This document shows positions 36,921 through 37,407 of a stretch of 37,407 nucleotides of DNA, in pieces. The notes beneath the pieces were generated by a model. That model did not search any database and was not told where the DNA came from. It worked only from the letters and a program-made list of their open reading frames with translations. The stretch spans positions 2,119,413 through 2,156,819 of the forward strand of contig CP070715.1 of NCBI GenBank assembly GCA_020350405.1, given 5' to 3'. The translations under genes were made by a program, and so were the position numbers. How positions within the stretch are numbered: position 1 is the first letter of the stretch; every line of letters begins with the position of its first letter. This DNA is from Planctomycetota bacterium. Lineage in GTDB: Bacteria; Planctomycetota; Phycisphaerae; Sedimentisphaerales; Anaerobacaceae.

Positions 36921-37407
36921 TCACGGCCTTGGGTGGAATTTCTTGTGAATCCGGCGCAACCTTTCCTGGTCAACATGTGTGTAAATCTGGGTAGTGGCAA
37001 TGTCGACGTGGCCGAGCATCTCCTGGACGCTTCTCAAATCCGCACCGCCAGCCAACAGATGCGTCGCAAAGCAGTGTCTCAGTGTATGAACTGTCAGATT
37101 TCTGGGCATACCTGCACGAATCGCGTATTTCTTGATTAATCTCCAAATCTCAATACGACTCATAGGCTGGCCTGTTCGAGACAGCAGCAGAAAATCGCCG
37201 CTTTCGGGCTTGGCCAATTTCGGCCGCAGGTCTGCGAGGTACTCGATCGTAGCCGCGAGCGCAGCTTTGCCAACCGGTATTATGCGTTCCCTGTTACCCT
37301 TGCCCAGGCATCGTACATAGCCAATATCGATGTTCAAATCGGATATTTTCAGGTGGGCCAGCTCACTGGCGCGGAGGCCGGTGGCGTAGAGTAATTCGAG
37401 TATAGCC
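36921..37407 (-). CDS. XerD-like tyrosine recombinase, C-terminal part
   Basis: The gene enters from the right edge and stops at 36921; about 161 codons are visible. The catalytic set is complete: Arg in ATGLRASEL, Lys in LGKGNRERIIP, His-X2-Arg in HTLRHCFATHL, His in LGHVDIATTQIYTHV and the nucleophilic Tyr in the same motif. The end DQERLRRIHKKFHPRP resembles XerD more than XerC. Such proteins resolve chromosome dimers at dif. The N-terminal DNA-binding domain is outside the window, so xerC or another integrase remains possible. No att site or mobile element is seen nearby. Confidence 0.93.
   Translation of the reverse strand, partial: AILELLYATGLRASELAHLKISDLNIDIGYVRCLGKGNRERIIPVGKAALAATIEYLADLRPKLAKPESGDFLLLSRTGQPMSRIEIWRLIKKYAIRAGMPRNLTVHTLRHCFATHLLAGGADLRSVQEMLGHVDIATTQIYTHVDQERLRRIHKKFHPRP

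Noticed and set aside
36921-37407. Integrase of a mobile element
   Set aside because: No direct repeats, att-like tRNA overlap, or other mobile genes are visible, and the C-terminus resembles housekeeping XerD. Only part of the gene is in view, so this is a soft rejection.

Overview
The window is almost entirely the conserved bacterial information-processing supercluster. Nearly every gene is on the minus strand, so transcription runs from high to low coordinates. Long K/R- or E-rich tails on several ribosomal proteins, zinc-ligated S4 and S14, the L3/L4 sequence style, absence of L30 between S5 and L15, GC near 50% and often weak Shine-Dalgarno sequences suggest Planctomycetota, perhaps a Phycisphaerae-like lineage. 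That assignment is inference from memory of the families; no 16S rRNA is present.

Layout in transcription order: a 3'-partial XerD-like tyrosine recombinase (37407-36921); a HEAT-repeat lipoprotein of unknown function (36679-34430) with its own promoter; an A-tract-rich promoter region (about 34357-34261); tRNA-Thr(GGU), tuf, rpmG, tRNA-Trp(CCA), secE, nusG, rplK, rplA, rplJ, rplL, rpoB, rpoC, rpsL, rpsG. A strong intrinsic terminator-like hairpin follows rpsG (19393-19350), then fusA. A 516-base gap between fusA and rpsJ holds a near-consensus promoter (17147-17119) and an approximately 430-nt leader. Next come the S10 genes (rpsJ, rplC, rplD, rplW, rplB, rpsS, rplV, rpsC, rplP, rpmC, rpsQ), the spc genes (rplN, rplX, rplE, rpsN, rpsH, rplF, rplR, rpsE, rplO, secY, adk, map, infA, rpmJ) and the alpha genes (rpsM, rpsK, rpsD, rpoA, rplQ). 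The window closes with the 5' part of a HIT-family protein gene (270-1).

Together these genes make much of the ribosome, the RNA polymerase core (alpha, beta, beta'), elongation factors Tu and G, IF-1, the SecYE translocon, NusG, adenylate kinase and methionine aminopeptidase. Tight spacing and start/stop overlaps (rpsH/rplF, rpsE/rplO, secY/adk) fit co-transcription and translational coupling.

The most unusual point is ribosomal protein L22. Its reading frame carries an approximately 70-residue N-terminal segment that looks like an XRE/lambda-repressor-type helix-turn-helix. Other points of interest are an approximately 55-residue Lys/Glu-rich N-terminal extension on L7/L12, Arg at S12 position 88 (a known streptomycin-resistance substitution elsewhere), an altered DHPHGGGEG motif in L2, phased A-tracts upstream of the tRNA-Thr/tuf promoter, and a terminator inside the str gene group. 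No mobile element, CRISPR array or rRNA gene was seen.
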